Part shown: positions 45,801-57,770 of the stretch, piece by piece | Position numbering within the stretch: the stretch's first letter is position 1 | Layout of the letters: every line of letters begins with the position of its first letter | Assembly: GCA_023213315.1 (NCBI GenBank) | Contig: JAKCPI010001873.1 | Span: 1-64,000 of the forward strand | Direction of reading: 5' to 3' | Length of the DNA: 64,000 bases | Source: Euborellia annulipes | Taxonomy: Eukaryota > Arthropoda > Insecta > Dermaptera > Anisolabididae | Translations under genes and position numbers: made by a program | Notes under the pieces: model-generated | What the model was told of the DNA's origin: nothing | Database searches by the model: none | The model's input: only the letters and a program-made list of their open reading frames with translations

Positions 45801-48800
45801 CTTAAAATATGCATTATAAACTCATAATAATGCTTGATAGCTTTAAACTGACTCAAGGAACAGGTAAAAGAAGAAATCTCCAATAAATTTATTTTAAAAT
45901 TTATTGCTCTGAATAACCAAACACATTTGTAAGTTGCTTACATTAAGCCACTTACACATATTGTCTGTTAAAGTTAATTTTAACTTGGAGATGGGGTCTA
46001 AATGGCCTTCAATGCCGAAAAAGATCTTAATTTAAACAAAAAAACTTCGAAAATGATCTTTCCACATCACAAGATCCCGACAAGACAACTCCAATTTATT
46101 TAATATAAAATAAATGTTTATTTTTAAAAGAAATTTAATATTTTATTTTTTATATTTTAATTTAAATATACTTTAATTATTTCATTAAATTCTCTCGAAA
46201 TGTTTGAGAAGGGGGTCAAAAAAGGTATGAAACCTCTGGCCTACCCTCTCTGTCTCAAAATCTTCAATTATTTTACAGATTTGCCAACAAACTAGGAATA
46301 AAAAACACACAAATAAGCAAAATATAGCTTAAATCGCTAAATATGCACTTAAACTTCAAAATATTTGAGGGATAGCGATTAAGAAAAAAACATATATATA
46401 TATATATAACATTATATTAATTTATGGAATGTTTTTATAGCTTTAGATGTTTTTTTTATATTGAAAATAATGTATGTTTTCCAGCTCTTATTTGACTAAT
46501 AAAGCCAAAACTTTTCAATGTCTGGAGAGTTTTATTAAATATTGAGGCTCACCTTTCTGCTGCCAGCTCCTTTTTTAAGTTAAATGAAAATTAATGTTAA
46601 AAAGATATTGCAAATTTTTTTTAGGAACCGAGTAATAAGACTTAGAAAGAATGAAAATATTTAAACATTTGACTTTTGAATTGTCTATCCAATCACTTCT
46701 GAAATGCATTAGTTCAAAAAGTATATTCTGTAGTCTATACTTACAATGCAGTCACCGAGACATATGGGCCTCACTCCATCTTTGAGAGATCTGCAGAAAA
46801 AATCTGATAGGGATGGATATTCTACTAATGAAGTGTGTGCAGCCTCTTCCAAATTACAGCCGAAAGTGTTGGCATAACTAGAGTAGATCCAAGGGCGAAT
46901 TAATTCAGGAAGTTGCTTGCTAGTGATCCAACCCCACATTCGAGAAAGAAGACGAAGAGGAACTGCTTTGTAACAGGTTACCTATTCAAATGAAATTTAA
47001 AAAATTAATATTTATAAAATTGTGAGATAGTAAAATATGTGTTGATGTTTTGGTTGTGTTGAATGTTGATGTTTTTAATGATTTTGACTGCTTAAAATAT
47101 TCAATTTGTTCCATTAATTGTAGGTACATGGTGTCAGAAGTGGTTAATTTTTATTAATTAATGATATTGATTATGTCTAATAAAAGAAGAATCAAGATCA
47201 ACACAATTTTGGAGTTAATTCTTTTGATTTTTCTTTCCTGAATGAATGGTCTAATTGGATTAATAATATTTGAGAGATATAGGAAAGGCCTCAGGGTTGG
47301 ATATGCAAACTCAATCGAAACAAGGTCTCTATTTTAATTAACCAGGGAATACGATGGGAATGTTCTTTTTGAAAAAGCAAAATTTCATCAGCATTAACGG
47401 CAAGAGGATGAAATTGTGGATTCATTTAAGACAGATTTACATAAACTTGTTAAGATCTGTAATTATGGAGATTTATAATAGAAGAAGAGTTGGTTTATGA
47501 TAGATTTATTGCTGGTTTATTTGATCGGAAGGTGATAAAATGTTATTTTCAACAAGTAAAGATATGTTGAATGTTTCTGGGAAATTTATAGCAAATTTAC
47601 GCTATAAAAATAAATCGTTTTTTGAAAATATTACTTGAAACAACTTCAAAGTGAGTCTATTTCAACTCAAAGGTTAATACAGACAGCCACACTTTGCGAA
47701 TATGGAACATTCTTCGACAGAATGCTCATCCAACAGATGCATCTAAAGAAATGTGTGACGAGATTATTAACAAAGATCCAAGCACATTTACTGAAGCCTA
47801 TAGCATCGCGCAATCTCTTGAAGCTACACACAATCCAACATCTGAAGTTAATGACCCTGAAGGCGTGACAGAGACTATAAAGAAATGATTTTCTGTTTAA
47901 CTGTGGTTTATTTGTATAAGTTACAACGTTTCGGCCACTCATTCTGTGGCCCTCTTCAGGTACAATTCAGCTATGATTACAAAGGTTGTTACGGGGGGGG
48001 GGGGGGCCCCCCCCGGTTGCCCAGGGGTAGGGGATCTGTGACAATCTCATTTGAATTAGTACTACCTGAAGAAGGCCACAGAATGAGTGGCCGAAACGTT
48101 GTAACTTTTACAAATAAACCACATTTTATTAATGATAACAACTTTGAAAGCCTAAACTCCACAATTCGAGAGACTATTAGAACATAGAGTTTTTGTTTTA
48201 ATTTATAAATTTCCAAATATTTTATTTATTATTATTTCCACTTTTTTTTTTTTTAATTTATCAAACATGTATAATTGAAAATTAACTTAAAGAAGGATTT
48301 TGTTTCTGTAACTTTGAGACTGTGTTAAAATTTTCTTTTTGTCTTTTATTTTTTTAATTTTAATTTTGTAGTGTCGCATCATAATTGAGATCTTTCCTGT
48401 TATGCGACTATTTGTTTATATATATAAATTTAAAAAAAAAGTGCTACGGCGACCCAAGCAACCCATGCAATCAAAACACCTGGAACAACAACACAACAAT
48501 CGAGACACAGATCAACAAGTAAGTCCCCGCCACTCTCCACATATAACATCAACATCATCTAAGAAAAGTGATAAAAAATATGCAAGCTATACAGGACAGG
48601 ACACCAACTCAAATGTTTCAACCACCCAGGCTTGGCTGCCTCAGCAAAACTCCTTTCGCAACCAGGAGTGAGCAAGGACTGCCGCGAATCGGGCCGAGTT
48701 TGTCAAAGGTGGAACGTCACCTGCTACACAGTGAATCCGTTCGGCGACTTTATACCATTAACTGCGCGATTTCGATATGTCCACGTGAACATTATCGGTC

Positions 48801-51800
48801 CACTACCATCAGCTTGCGTTATGGCCGTCAACCGCTTCTCTAGGTGGTAGGAGGCCATCCCCGTTGCCGACATCGCACCGAGGCAAGAACATACCCAGGA
48901 ACGGTCCTATTATGAAAGTAATTATGAGTATGATTGATAATTATGAGTATATTAAAATAATATATACTTTAAAAAAATTATTTGTCAATATAGAATTCCA
49001 AAAAATTTAAAATTTAAATATATTTTATTTATTCTAAAAAATATTTAACAAATAAAATTTTTTTTAAATTTCCTGAATCCTGGAAAAATTCTTATTTTTT
49101 ACCCGGAAAATTAAATCTCCGGGAATAACTCATTATTTAGAATACATTCCAATTTGATACAATGTTTTTTTAATTCAATAAAAAAACACAACTCTGCTTA
49201 CAGCCAAAATACTGTCCGGGTTTGCCTTGGTCTCAAAGTACTACCATTTAGTTCTACACATTTCACTCAAAGCTCCCATTCTTGGATTGATCTAATGGTT
49301 GTGAATGAGTCCTTAAGTGAGGGAATTATTTCTAAAGGTCTTGTCACATATCGTAATTTTAAAAATTTCCATTACGACTTATTTTTAAGTGAATTATGTA
49401 CCCTCGGTAGATTGATCTCTTATTAGTGAAAGGGATATTGATGTCAAAATATATAATTTAAATGAATTAATTTTAGAGATATTCAACAGACATGCGTCAC
49501 CCGAACTGTAATTAAAAATAAGGCTCCAACTCCCTGGAGCAGCTACTGAGAAGATGGACACTCAGAACGGGAAAGCCGGAATTGCATTCAAGGTTCAGGA
49601 TGGCAAGAAATAGAGTAACTGATGCCATAAGAGATAGTAAAAATGCTTTATCTCCACTCTAACTGTTATGACGTGAAATATCCAAACTAGGCCTAACAAA
49701 AGGCCCAACTACAAAACCTTTAAAAATTGATGTTGGCCTATTCAACGAATTTTTTGTCTCTCGAGATATTCCCAGTTCTTGAGTAAAGGATCCTTATCGT
49801 GAAGGATATTCCTTCATTCCACACAGGTTCTTTTTTCCCACTGTCGAGCCAAAATTAGTCCTTTCACTCATAAATAAGCCTGGTTCAGAGGCCCGGGGCG
49901 TCGATGACATACCACTTAAATTAATAAAACTATAAATTCCGTGCATATTACCTGTATTAGTGCATATTTTTGATAGATCCTTACAGGAATCATATTTCAC
50001 CTATATGTGGAAACAATCAATTAAATATTCAAATTCGGCCAAAAATTTTGGCGTTACTCTAGATAGTACTTAATGCTGGAAGGAACATTCTTAATATATC
50101 AAGAAAGGTCTATTCTAGTCTCTTCCTGCTTAAAAGAAACAAGGATATCCTTCCTTATGGTCTTAGGAAACTCTTGGTAAATTCCTTGATTCTGGCTCAT
50201 TTCGATTATTGTTGTCTGGTGTATCACGGCATGTCGGGTGAGCAAAATACGGTGCTCGAGAGAGTATTGAATGCATGTATAGGTTCATATTCTATCTCCA
50301 TATTGACAAGCATATAACTCCCTATTATAATAAGCTAAAATGGCTTAAAATGAAAGAATGGCGGAAACTTATGATGGGGTGTCATGTGTTTGGGATATTG
50401 AACAATAAAGAGTCTAAGTACCTGTTCGAGAATTACGCTTAGCGAAAATTGGACCAGAGGTTCCTAGGGCGTATTCTCTAGACCTGCGAATTCCTGTTCA
50501 TAAGACGACGAATTATGACCATTCATTCTTGGTAACATCGATAAGGTTATGGAATGGTATCCTGGATGATATCAGATCGGCACGTTGAGAGTTTTTAAGA
50601 AAAGGTACCACGAGTACTTAATAAAGAGACAGGAGCGGACAGTAGATACTGGATGGATGGTACGAGAGAGGTAGATTTAAGCAGTACTTTTTTTATTAAT
50701 TTATTCTTTTTAATGCTCTGTGAGGCAAAGTGCCTCAGAGCAAATAAATTAAATTAAATTAAATTAAATTCATTCATTCCCCTAGAGTGGGCCCTGGTTT
50801 AAGGTGAATATAATGAGTTATTAAATATGAAAATTCTTATATAGAACATACTTCAAATTTAGTTGCCTGAATAGAGGAATCCTTTTTTGTAATTCTTCGC
50901 CATTGTAGGAATGCTAATATTGTTAATCCGAAGGAGAGAGGTAGAGGTCGGCATAGTCTTGAGAGAAGTGATCTTTGCGGAGGAGCTGATAACAAATTTT
51001 TAAATACACATTAATTATATTAAACATTAGAATAAAATACATTAGTCATTCGGTTCAAAAGGATTGTACAAATAACGTTTCAATGACCAACAATCAATCT
51101 TTTGTTGTTTAAACAAAATATACTATAAACAGGAGAAGGAGCAGGTGCAGCCAAAAATAAAAAGCCTCCGATTTTTCACAATCCAATGAGACGTTTCGGA
51201 TTCATTTTATTGACCCATCTTCTGCACCTGCTCCTTCTCCTGTTTATAGAAAGACAGCTACTGACTTCATTGATTTAAAATATACTATTTTGGGGTACGA
51301 CCCAAACTACATCCAGTGGCAGATTTAGGGTTTCGGGAACCGAATTGAGTGCCCTGTACCAACTCTGCTTGATTCCTCAACTGATTATTCACATCAAGCA
51401 CCCGGTTTACGTTTCTTATGAAACGAATTGTATCATTTTTTTACAAGCCAAAAAGGTTTTCATTTTTATTATAATAACATAGGCCTAAGTCTTTTTAATG
51501 TTTATTAAAATTGCAATTTTATATAAAATAATTGACCTGTGAATAGTGAAGGAGTGTTTGAGAACATCTGCCATTATCTTAGCTCTGAATCAGAAAATAA
51601 AACAAGTCACTTATCAGATCTCTGAAATGTATATTTTAGAGATGGAGGGAGGTGGCAATTATCCGAAAGAAAACCCCAAACAAGAAAAAAAATATTATTC
51701 CTGTTTAACTTATGTTCTATCATAACATTAAAATTTTTCTGACTTTTCTATTAAATGAATAAGATAATGGAGTAGGGAGTTTCGGGTAATCATTAAATAA

Positions 51801-54800
51801 AAATCCTGTAATCAGTAAATTTAAAAGATCTCGATTCATATACATATATTTTCTAAATCTTACCAATTTTCCAGTTTAGAAATTCTTTCCGATTTTTTTT
51901 AATAACTGTTCCTTGCTCCGGCCCTTCCTGTATTTGCATATTTTTCTGTCCTGATATAATCACCGCTCAGGACTTATTTTTTATAAGTATTCCCGACAGA
52001 GAGCCTCTTAAAGAGCAGAGACTTGCGTCTCTGTGGGAATAGTTAGAATATTAGAATATGACAAGAGAATAATTAAATGCTGTATATATAAATATGTAAA
52101 AAAATTGATGAAAAAACTACATTTTAATCAAATCTGAATTCAGATAGATCGGGGTATTACACTAGGTTATCATAAAGGTTATCAATCATGTGAAAATATT
52201 TATAAATTAATATTCAGACATACAGGCAGACAAAATTAATTAATTACTACTTAAGATAAGATTTAAATTCACAAATAAATAATACATATATATTGTTTAC
52301 ATTTATGTTTGAAAATCTATGGATTTATAAATAGTGATGAACAACGGATGGAAGGATTATATAATACTTTCAAATTGGTTAAATTGATTATTAAAGATTG
52401 TTTATGCGGGATGTCATTTGGGGGAGGGCATTTGTCCCCCCCCCCCCCTAAGGTTTTGGAAGAAAATAGTAAATTCTGAGCTTAGCCCATTCATACAAAC
52501 CAACTCACACTCTCTCTTTATAAACGAGTACAGAAGATGGTATAGATAACAATATGTTTATATGTATATAAATTTTTAAAAAATTTTGCCCCCCCCCCCC
52601 CAAGAAAAACTGAAATGACGTCACTGTTATGCAGTCTTGTAGAAGAAAAAAATTTAAATCCAAATTTTTTTAAGGAATTTCGTTTTCTTTTTTGAACATT
52701 CAAAAATACATATATGTCCACACCAAAGCCAAAAAAAAAATAACACGAAATAAAAAAAAAAATTAAAAGACCCTTTTATTTAAAGTGCCAAATAACTTTT
52801 TTAACTAATATTGTTGAATTTTGGGAGTTGAAACTCTCCCAATTATGACGATGAGAAATATGGGCAGCCAAGGCGAAAAATAAAATAAAACTCCCTTGGC
52901 TGCTCATATACCACATCCTCATATCATAATATCCAGCCATCAAGAAACAACTAATTTTGGATTTTAGACTTTCACAGTTGTTGTCATTACTAAAAGAATT
53001 AGATTTTCGGTTTAACTGTGGTTTATTTGTAAAAATTACAACGTATCGGCCACTCATTCTGTGGCCTTCTTCAGGTACAATTCAGCTAAGATTATAAAGA
53101 TTGTCACAGATGTAACAACCTTTATAATCTTAGCTGAAGAAGGCCACAGAATGAGTGGCCGAAACGTTGTAATTTTTACAAATAAACCACAGTTAAACCG
53201 AAAATCTAATTCTTTTAGTAATATTCTCTCCCAATTATTGTTATAAAATGAAAATACTTGTTTTCGGGTAAATTGTGGTTTATTTGTATAAGATACAATG
53301 TTTCGGCCACTCAGTCTGTGGCCTTCTTAATCTACAGATTCAGGTACAATCAAAAAGAGTCTTTAATGTTTCGATCTACATTCTGAACTGTAATAAAACC
53401 AAGATGGCCTTCCCATCACAACTCCAATGCTTTCTGAGCTGAACTTGGAAATAAGATTCCAAGTCCTATAGCCACACCAAGGACAGATCGCTGGTATCTG
53501 AATCTGTATTTGAAGAAGGCCACAGGAATAGTGGCCGAAACGATATATCTACAAATAAAGCACCAGAAAAAAAGTATTTTCATTTGATATTGTTGAATAT
53601 TTAAAATGAAATTCGAAAATTCTTTATTGAGAACTTTAAAAAATATTCAACAGTCTATGTTCAAAGAGTCAGAACATATTTGAAGGGAAAACAAAGACGT
53701 TAAGAGACGGACAAGGACAATAAAAACCAAGTATGGTATTTTATTGATTTAAAAATTTTCCAAGTATTTCCAAGCCTGAACTAAAATGAATCATCCACTG
53801 AGAAATAAACTTTGGAGATTTTTACTTTTTACTATTATATTTAGTTTATGGTCTCAGGCCTGAGAGAGGTCGGGGCAGTTCATAGCAAAAGAAAAAAAAA
53901 ACGAAACCAAAGTGACAATAACTTTTATCAATAGTCTATTGATGCTTTTTTCTATTTAACTTTGTGGCAATAGGGTTCTGTATTCATGCTTCAAGAACAA
54001 ATAATGGATTTATTCATTTTAACGCTAGAAGACTATTGAGTCCTCAGCTATTCCAATGGGCATAATGGGAGTTTAAAAGCAAGTTTGCAGCCTGGTTGGA
54101 GAAAAAAATAGTTTACCAAACTCGAGTTTGGTAATCTTATCTAAACAATATTTATTTATACAGGGCGAGGCATAATAAAGAGCGATTTTTAAAAGGCTGT
54201 TAAGTAAAAATAGTTCAGGAAGGTGAAGAAAATAGACTTTATTCGGCCCAAAATTATTTATTTCCTATGCCAACTTTTCGGGGACTACAATTAAAATTGT
54301 ATTCAAAACGTAGACTCACCAAGTACTGCAGATATTATTCAATAGCGAGGTTTAGGCCTTTTCAGTACACAAATAAAAAAATAAATGTATAAAGTTTTGT
54401 TGTTATGTTGTATTTTAAGGTCCTGAGGATGGGTGACGTATAGGCCCCGAAAAGTTGACATAGAAAATAAATAATTTTGGACCGAATAAAGTCTATTTTC
54501 TTCACCTTCCTGTAAATTAGAGGGCCTCCCTCCATACGATTATAAAAATACTTCGTTAAAAATTTTTTTTATATCATAAGCATTTTCTGCAATAGTAAGT
54601 AGTTCTATTTATTTTTTTAAGATAACTCAGATAAGATGGCGTGCGTTTAGACGCACACATTCCTCCAGCCGGACCTTGAAGTGTCTCATCACATTGCGCA
54701 GAATTGCCAATGGGATTTGAACAACTTCCTGTCGAATCCGCTCTTTCAGGGCTTCAATTCTTCGAGGGGGGTTATCTTGGTAAACTTTGGTTTAGAGATA

Positions 54801-56368
54801 ACCCCACAAGAAAAAGTCACATGTTATGAGGTTCGGAGAATGAGAGGGCCATGAAATATCCGCATTTCGGGAGATCACATGATTTGGAAACAAACGATTG
54901 ACAATAATCATGCTTACTCGAGCAATGTGGCAGGTTGCTCCGTCCTGCTCGAAGATGTTTTACTATTGCAGAAAATGCTTTTTCATGTATTTTAAGATTA
55001 TGATTTTTAACGAAGTGTTTTCTACTTTTAATTAAAAGTTTAATATTAAATATATTCTTAGAACTTTGGAAGAAAAAATTAAATACTTATCAGACATTTG
55101 TAGGGATGGAATCATAGGCCTCTGAATTAGAGAGGGTGGGGTGAGGCAAGAGTTCGATGCCACAAATTAAAATTAATTATAGTTATTATTTATTATTGCT
55201 GACTCAAAGAAGAAACAAAAGTGAAAGGGCTCTGAAAAAATTGAACAATAACATGGGGGCCAGGGGTGGGGGAGTGCGCAACCGCCTTCAGTGGGCTGCT
55301 CACCTAGTGTATATAGATATTTTTGAAGTCTTGTAACACTGTTATTTGCCCTCCTCCCCCATCTGGCAAAAAATGTTTCGAATGGAAAAAAAATTTCTCG
55401 AATCTAATGTAACGAATTCAAATTCTTGAGTGTTTTCCAAAAATTCAATTCCCTTGAATGCTAAACGGGCCAAGTCCAAGGTCAACCTAAAAAATAGATG
55501 TGATTAAATCTTATGATGAGAAAAAAATGGACCTAGAGAGGGAAAATTTACATTGGATGGCCAAAAAATGAAATTATCTTACTTACCCAGGGAAGGTGGG
55601 GAGTTTGACAATATTAGTTCAAATAGGACTTGGACAATTTTGTGATATATAGTTGAGTTTTTGTGACGAATTCATTTATTGCTTTTTTTTACTAAGAGAA
55701 ATTAAATATACTCCGTTCCATTTTTCTTTTTACAATACGGAGAGATTCTCTTGATACTTTTTTTTTTTATGGTTCAATTTTGCAAAACCTGATAAATAAT
55801 TTGGAAATACTTTTAATTTAAAAATTACATTTATATATATCCTGGCTGCCTGCCCCATCACTTATTGTTATATATATATAATTATTATATAGAGATTAAT
55901 GATGATTACTCATTTTTAATAAAGAATATACCATAAATAAGAAAACTAGACAAAGAAAAGGCAATTCCAAAAAATAGTTTTTCAGGATGGTTTATCTATA
56001 AATTAACAAAATAACAACAAAACCGCAACAAGCTCTTCAAATTTTAGTTTTGTCTGATGCCCAAACTCAAAAAAACTCACACAATTTTGGTGACCATAAG
56101 AAAATGAATTTACTATATAGGCTTTTTAAAGAATCTTTATTTACTCACCTTTTTCTACTGTTGTCTTTTCTGTTGTAGTAATTGGATTTGTGTAAAACTT
56201 GATTTCATTTTTGGTTGAATATTTGGGGCTTGAAAAAAATGAGAAAGCTTTGAACGTTGGAAAACTGAAAAGAGGGGAATCAATCGTTTGTTAAGAAAAA
56301 AAATGTAAGAAAGTTTAGAAATAAATAAATTTAAAGTACCATAAACGTTTAGGCCGATAAATAAGCAT
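39882..56368 (-). CDS. PISD: Phosphatidylserine decarboxylase, mitochondrial (PISD), 7 coding exons, one homopolymer frameshift
   Basis: Converts phosphatidylserine to phosphatidylethanolamine at the inner mitochondrial membrane. Minus-strand exons in order: 56368-56340 (ATG, basic presequence MLIYRPKRL), 56264-56149, 50985-50852 (membrane segment around residues 62-77, then QWRR), 46981-46745 ([27 protein letters not shown]), 44273-43997 ([18 protein letters not shown]), 42027-41868 (VNPTVARW, then [11 protein letters not shown]), 40115-39882 ([17 protein letters not shown], stop). Phases agree throughout. The Asp of VSPADG, the His of YHRFHSP and the LGST self-cleavage/pyruvoyl site are all present. 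The protein would be about 395 aa, close to animal PISD. One base is missing in the A6 run at 41924-41929 between HGF and SMTAVGA, so the frame breaks there. An assembly error is likeliest; a null allele or pseudogene is possible. ATG choice in exon 1 is moderately sure. Confidence 0.93.
40670..40960 (+). mobile_element. Unclassified GC-rich insertion in R2
   Basis: It starts ACTAGCCGTGCCGCCCGCCG and ends near a GA dinucleotide run at 40952. It splits TATTTATTTAGTA from the continuation of R2. GC-rich with CTGGACCCCAGCCAGC. No inverted ends or TSD that I can define. Confidence 0.45.
42095..42545. mobile_element. hAT MITE (CAAGGGCGGATACAG ends) in PISD intron 5
   Basis: Ends CAAGGGCGGATACAG and CTGGATCCGCCCTTG, TSD GTCGAGAT at 42087-42094 and 42546-42553. 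Long C runs lie inside both ends. The interior contains diverged repeats of TTTTGGTTCCGCGAA. It is inserted in a copy of the GTGACTGGTCGCACAGCAC repeat. Confidence 0.88.
42934..43596. repeat. Foldback of about 660 bp in PISD intron 5
   Basis: Arms of about 128 bp (42936-43063 and 43467-43594) containing AAGCTTGAGATTACTTGTCG and GGCCGACCAATGC. The spacer has AT microsatellites and no gene. No hammerhead-like core seen. Confidence 0.75.
44377..45190. mobile_element. PIF/Harbinger-like element, 814 bp, TTA TSD
   Basis: Ends GGGGCCATCCATTAATTACG and TACTTTATGGATGGCCCC, flanked by TTA (44374-44376 and 45191-45193), as for PIF/Harbinger/ISL2EU-type elements. The interior (about 44520-45000) is a reverse copy of a repeat that stands alone at 38885-39325 and 40482-41215. 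No transposase ORF. Family assignment rests on ends and TSD only. Confidence 0.65.
47129..47888 (+). pseudogene. Ty3/gypsy-type gag relic with primer-binding-site-like start
   Basis: TGGTGTCAGAAGTGG at 47129-47143 resembles the tRNA primer site common just after gypsy LTRs. Downstream, in several frames, are gag-like stretches: [31 protein letters not shown], then [20 protein letters not shown]. Multiple stops and shifts show long decay. A hammerhead-type foldback interrupts it at about 47885. It lies in PISD intron 3, opposite to the gene. Confidence 0.65.
47885..48125. repeat. Foldback inside gypsy gag relic
   Basis: Arms TGTGGTTTATTTGTA...ACAACGTTTCGGCCACTC and the complement. The right arm reads CTGAAGA-A-GGCCAC AGAATGA GTGGCC-GAAACGTTGTAAC, a six-pair stem II. 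A G12/C run lies at the centre. Confidence 0.72.
48632..48900 (+). pseudogene. Ty3/gypsy integrase fragment
   Basis: Frames give [18 protein letters not shown], then [16 protein letters not shown], then VNRFSRW and [10 protein letters not shown]. This is the integrase core around the first catalytic Asp (HVDIIGPLP in family members, here HVNIIGPLP with Asp changed to Asn). The C-terminal part is lost. It is probably the same decayed element as the gag relic, with most of pol deleted. Confidence 0.75.
49150..50765 (+). pseudogene. CR1/Jockey-type LINE, internally deleted, with AAATT tail
   Basis: The endonuclease end is seen as [22 protein letters not shown] pieces follow: [19 protein letters not shown], then [23 protein letters not shown] and [13 protein letters not shown]. 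The RT catalytic centre is missing, with a jump near 50035. Many stops. The 3' end is a hairpin (CTCTGTGAGGCAAAGTGCCTCAGAG) and an (AAATT)n microsatellite at 50742-50770, which marks the true 3' terminus. It lies in PISD intron 3, antisense to the gene. Confidence 0.8.
51125..51250 (-). repeat. Short foldback with degenerate hammerhead core
   Basis: Arms CAGGAGAAGGAGCAGGTGCAG and complement; the minus strand has CAGAAGATGGGTC...ATCCGAAACGTCTC. In PISD intron 2. Confidence 0.62.
52985..53225. repeat. Foldback, same subfamily as 47885-48125
   Basis: Arms AAAAGAATTAGATTTTCGGT and complement, with CCACAGAATGAGTGGCCGAAACG cores in opposite orientation on each arm. A partial relative follows at 53265-53570 (GTTTCGGCCACTCAGTCTGT and later GTGGCCGAAACG), and a single-arm copy is at about 62535-62600. 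Confidence 0.72.
54217..54516. repeat. Foldback with CTGAGGATGGG...CCCCGAAAAG core
   Basis: Arms AGGAAGGTGAAGAAAATAGA and complement, each about 58 bp. The core is more diverged than elsewhere. It lies just left of the mariner fragment. Confidence 0.65.
54549..55020 (-). pseudogene. Mariner/IS630-type transposase fragment between inverted arms
   Basis: Minus-strand translation from about 54953 to 54630 gives [42 protein letters not shown], a stop, then [20 protein letters not shown] and [13 protein letters not shown]. The HSPNLxxCDFFLWG block carries the second catalytic Asp of the DDE triad. The N-terminal half is missing. The fragment is enclosed by arms ACTTCGTTAAAAATT...GCATTTTCTGCAATAGTA (54549-54598 and about 54959-55020). 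One in-frame stop. Common arthropod-type mariner. Confidence 0.78.
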
Positions 56369-56934
56369 TATCTGGCTAGGAACAAATGGTCCTCTAAGAA
56401 TTAAATACTGAAAAAAAAATTCAGGCACTTCTATTTAAATTAAAAAAAAGGGGTTCAGAAAAAATTTAATATTTGAATTTAAATCAATTGGAGTCACAGG
56501 ACAAACACAAAAGGAAAACACTTAAGAAATTATAATGAAAATGAAAAATTACTTTTAATGACATTTTGCTTTTGTTATGTTTCGTTTGATAGAATTATTT
56601 TTTGACAAGTGCAGGAGGGACAAGCTAAATAGTTGCTATGTTCACAATTAACATATAAGTGAAAAACATGCTCATAGATGGCTTGAATTCTGGCGACATT
56701 TTTAAAATTAAAATAGGCCTAATTAAATAATAAATAAAAGTTTAGTTTAAAAAAAAGGTTTATGTACATCGATCGGGGGGGGGGGGGGGAGAACCAGAAC
56801 TCATTTTTAAATATCCTCTGGATCCCGGGGCCTCTCAAAGACAAATTTCCATAAAAATTTTTTATTGGAATTTTTTCGTTTTCACCTGTTTGCTGTGAGC
56901 GTGAGCAGTTTTATACAAAAATTGCGGATAAAAC

Positions 56935-57298
56935 TGTATAAAATGTATAAAACGTATAAAATGTATAAAATGTATAAAATGTATAAATCCGTATAAAATG
57001 TATAAAACGTATAAAATGTATAAAATGTATAAAACGTATAAAATGTATAAAACGTATAAAACGTATAAAATGTATAAAACGTATAAAATGTATAAAACGT
57101 ATAAAATGTATAAAACGTATAAAACGTATAAAATCGTATAAAATGTATAAAACGTATGAAACGTATAAAATGTATAAAACGTATAAAATGTATAAATCGT
57201 ATAAAATGTATAAAACGTATAAAATGTATAAATCGTATAAAATGTATAAAATGTATAAAACGTATAAAATGTATAAATCGTATAAAATGTATAAAACA
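56935..57298. repeat. 9-bp minisatellite (TATAAAAYG)n, about 40 copies
   Basis: Units TATAAAACG and TATAAAATG alternate irregularly, with occasional TATAAATCG. The 9-bp period keeps both strands open in several frames, so the apparent Tyr/Lys-rich or Phe/Tyr-rich proteins are artefacts. The array ends at GGATGCGCATGCGCAAA, which also borders related arrays at 33995-34080 and 62075-62250. Confidence 0.85.
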
Positions 57299-57770
57299 TT
57301 CGGATGCGCATGCGCAAATTCCAAATTCAAAAAAAAAATGATTTATGACTAGAATGAGTCATATTTTTTAATATTTATATATAAAAATAATTTTTCAAAA
57401 ATGCCAGGTGGCAAATGATTGTTGGTTTTTTACAATTTTAGACATCGGCCTAGTTTTATCCGTGATAGTATATAAAACGTGATATAAAACCTAGTATAAT
57501 AAACTGTTTTGAACATATATAAAACTATCACGGTTTTGAACATATATCACGGCCGATGTATAAAACTGTAAAAAACCAACCCCCCTGAAAAAACAGCAAT
57601 TAAAAGCTTTTATTTCATATTTTTTAATGTTTTAGAGCATTGACGATGTTGTTTGCTTTTATTTAGTTTTTATTTATGTTAATAAAATAATTGAAAAATG
57701 AAATTAAAAAATTAAAAAATGGAAACCTAACCTAAGTCGCCAATCGAGGCGCTAGTATCGGTGGCCTTCA

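Noticed and set aside
49794..50000. 68-codon minus-strand ORF
   Set aside because: Antisense shadow of the LINE reverse-transcriptase relic.
56862..57352. Long Tyr/Phe/Lys repeat ORFs on both strands
   Set aside because: They are the 9-bp minisatellite read in frame; 9 is a multiple of 3, so all such frames stay open.
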